A stretch of DNA of 5,664 bases from assembly GCA_025964065.1 (NCBI GenBank), contig JAOPZO010000421.1, forward strand, positions 1-5,664, written 5' to 3'. Of this stretch, positions 5,539 through 5,664 are shown in pieces; the first letter of the stretch is position 1; the number at the start of each line of letters is the position of its first letter. This stretch comes from Solirubrobacterales bacterium. GTDB taxonomy: Bacteria > Actinomycetota > Thermoleophilia > Solirubrobacterales > Solirubrobacteraceae. A program made the position numbers and the translations under genes. The notes under the pieces are model-generated. The model saw only the letters and a list, made by a program, of their open reading frames with translations. It was not told the origin of the DNA and did not search any database.

Positions 5539-5562
5539 GCGGGCGCCCGCCTGCGGATCCGC
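5539..5562. repeat. Two adjacent short palindromes in the moeA divergent gap
   Basis: GCGGGCGCCCGC (5539-5550) and GCGGATCCGC (5553-5562) are perfect palindromes separated by 2 bp. They lie 46-69 bp upstream of the moeA GTG and 27-50 bp upstream of the next plus-strand ATG. They could be operator half-sites or a hairpin, but G/C palindromes of this length are common in DNA of this composition. Otherwise the gap 5494-5588 shows no clear -35 box. Confidence 0.25.
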
Positions 5563-5588
5563 CGGAGCGGTCGGCAGGATGGGCGGCG

Positions 5589-5664
5589 ATGGCTTCCCCG
5601 CGCCCCCTCGCCGGCCTGCCCACGGCCGACCCCCGGGCCGTGGCGCGGGCGTGGCTCGTGCGGC
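5589..5664 (+). CDS. Start of an unidentified plus-strand gene, cut by the window edge
   Basis: ATG 5589 opens a frame of 25 complete codons that runs off the right edge without a stop: MASPRPLAGLPTADPRAVARAWL followed by VR. Almost every codon ends in G or C, whereas the competing frame from ATG 5579 has several A/T third positions; this favours the chosen frame. Upstream, AGGA (5576-5579) lies 9 nt from the ATG and could be the ribosome binding site. The same place also reads as CAGGAT 8 nt before the ATG, the geometry of the leaderless promoter at 72-77. The visible piece is Ala/Arg/Leu-rich and too short to identify. It would be transcribed away from moeA, sharing a 95-bp gap with it. Confidence 0.5.
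   Translation, partial: MASPRPLAGLPTADPRAVARAWLVR

Noticed and set aside
1..5664. Mobile elements, CRISPR, tRNA, riboswitch
   Set aside because: No transposase or integrase motifs, no regularly spaced repeats, no tRNA-like cloverleaf, and no recognisable Moco riboswitch ahead of moeA were seen by eye on either strand. Codon use looks even along the window, so there is no sign of recent transfer.

Overview
The window reads as a piece of chromosome from a very GC-rich bacterium. Nearly every codon in the real genes ends in G or C, GTG starts are used, and one promoter looks leaderless. The gene set (a GlpX-type fructose-1,6-bisphosphatase, a MerR regulator with a DICT sensor domain, an atypical SDR of the YbjT type, and MoeA) fits the Actinomycetota. 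The style of the small membrane protein and of the anchored hypothetical protein suggests Thermoleophilia/Solirubrobacterales. That placement is an inference from family memory; no search was run. I see no tRNA, rRNA, CRISPR array, transposase or integrase.

Layout, left to right. (1) 86-1552, plus strand: a four-helix membrane protein with a leaderless-looking promoter, followed 21 bp later by glpX (gluconeogenic FBPase). These two probably form an operon. (2) 1553-1631: a short convergent gap almost filled by a 65-nt bipartite palindrome, probably a two-way terminator. (3) 3334-1632, minus strand: an NAD(P)-binding atypical SDR and a membrane-anchored protein of unknown function, joined by a TGATG stop/start overlap. 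(4) 3335-3462: a divergent control region with two 17-bp dyads. (5) 3463-4314, plus strand: a MerR/DICT regulator facing away from the SDR pair. (6) 5493-4318, minus strand: moeA (molybdenum cofactor synthesis), whose stop lies 3 bp from the regulator's stop. (7) 5494-5588: a second divergent gap with two adjacent short palindromes, then the first 25 codons of an unidentified plus-strand gene that runs off the window.

How the parts may work together. glpX and moeA are ordinary housekeeping metabolism. The accessory unit is the middle one: a one-component MerR/DICT sensor divergent from a translationally coupled SDR plus membrane-anchored partner, with a clear dyad between them. This has the layout of an autoregulated stress- or light-response module. 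The SDR ends where related proteins often continue into a DUF2867 domain, and the coupled partner takes that place. I regard this three-gene unit and the large palindrome at 1561-1625 as the parts most worth a second look.
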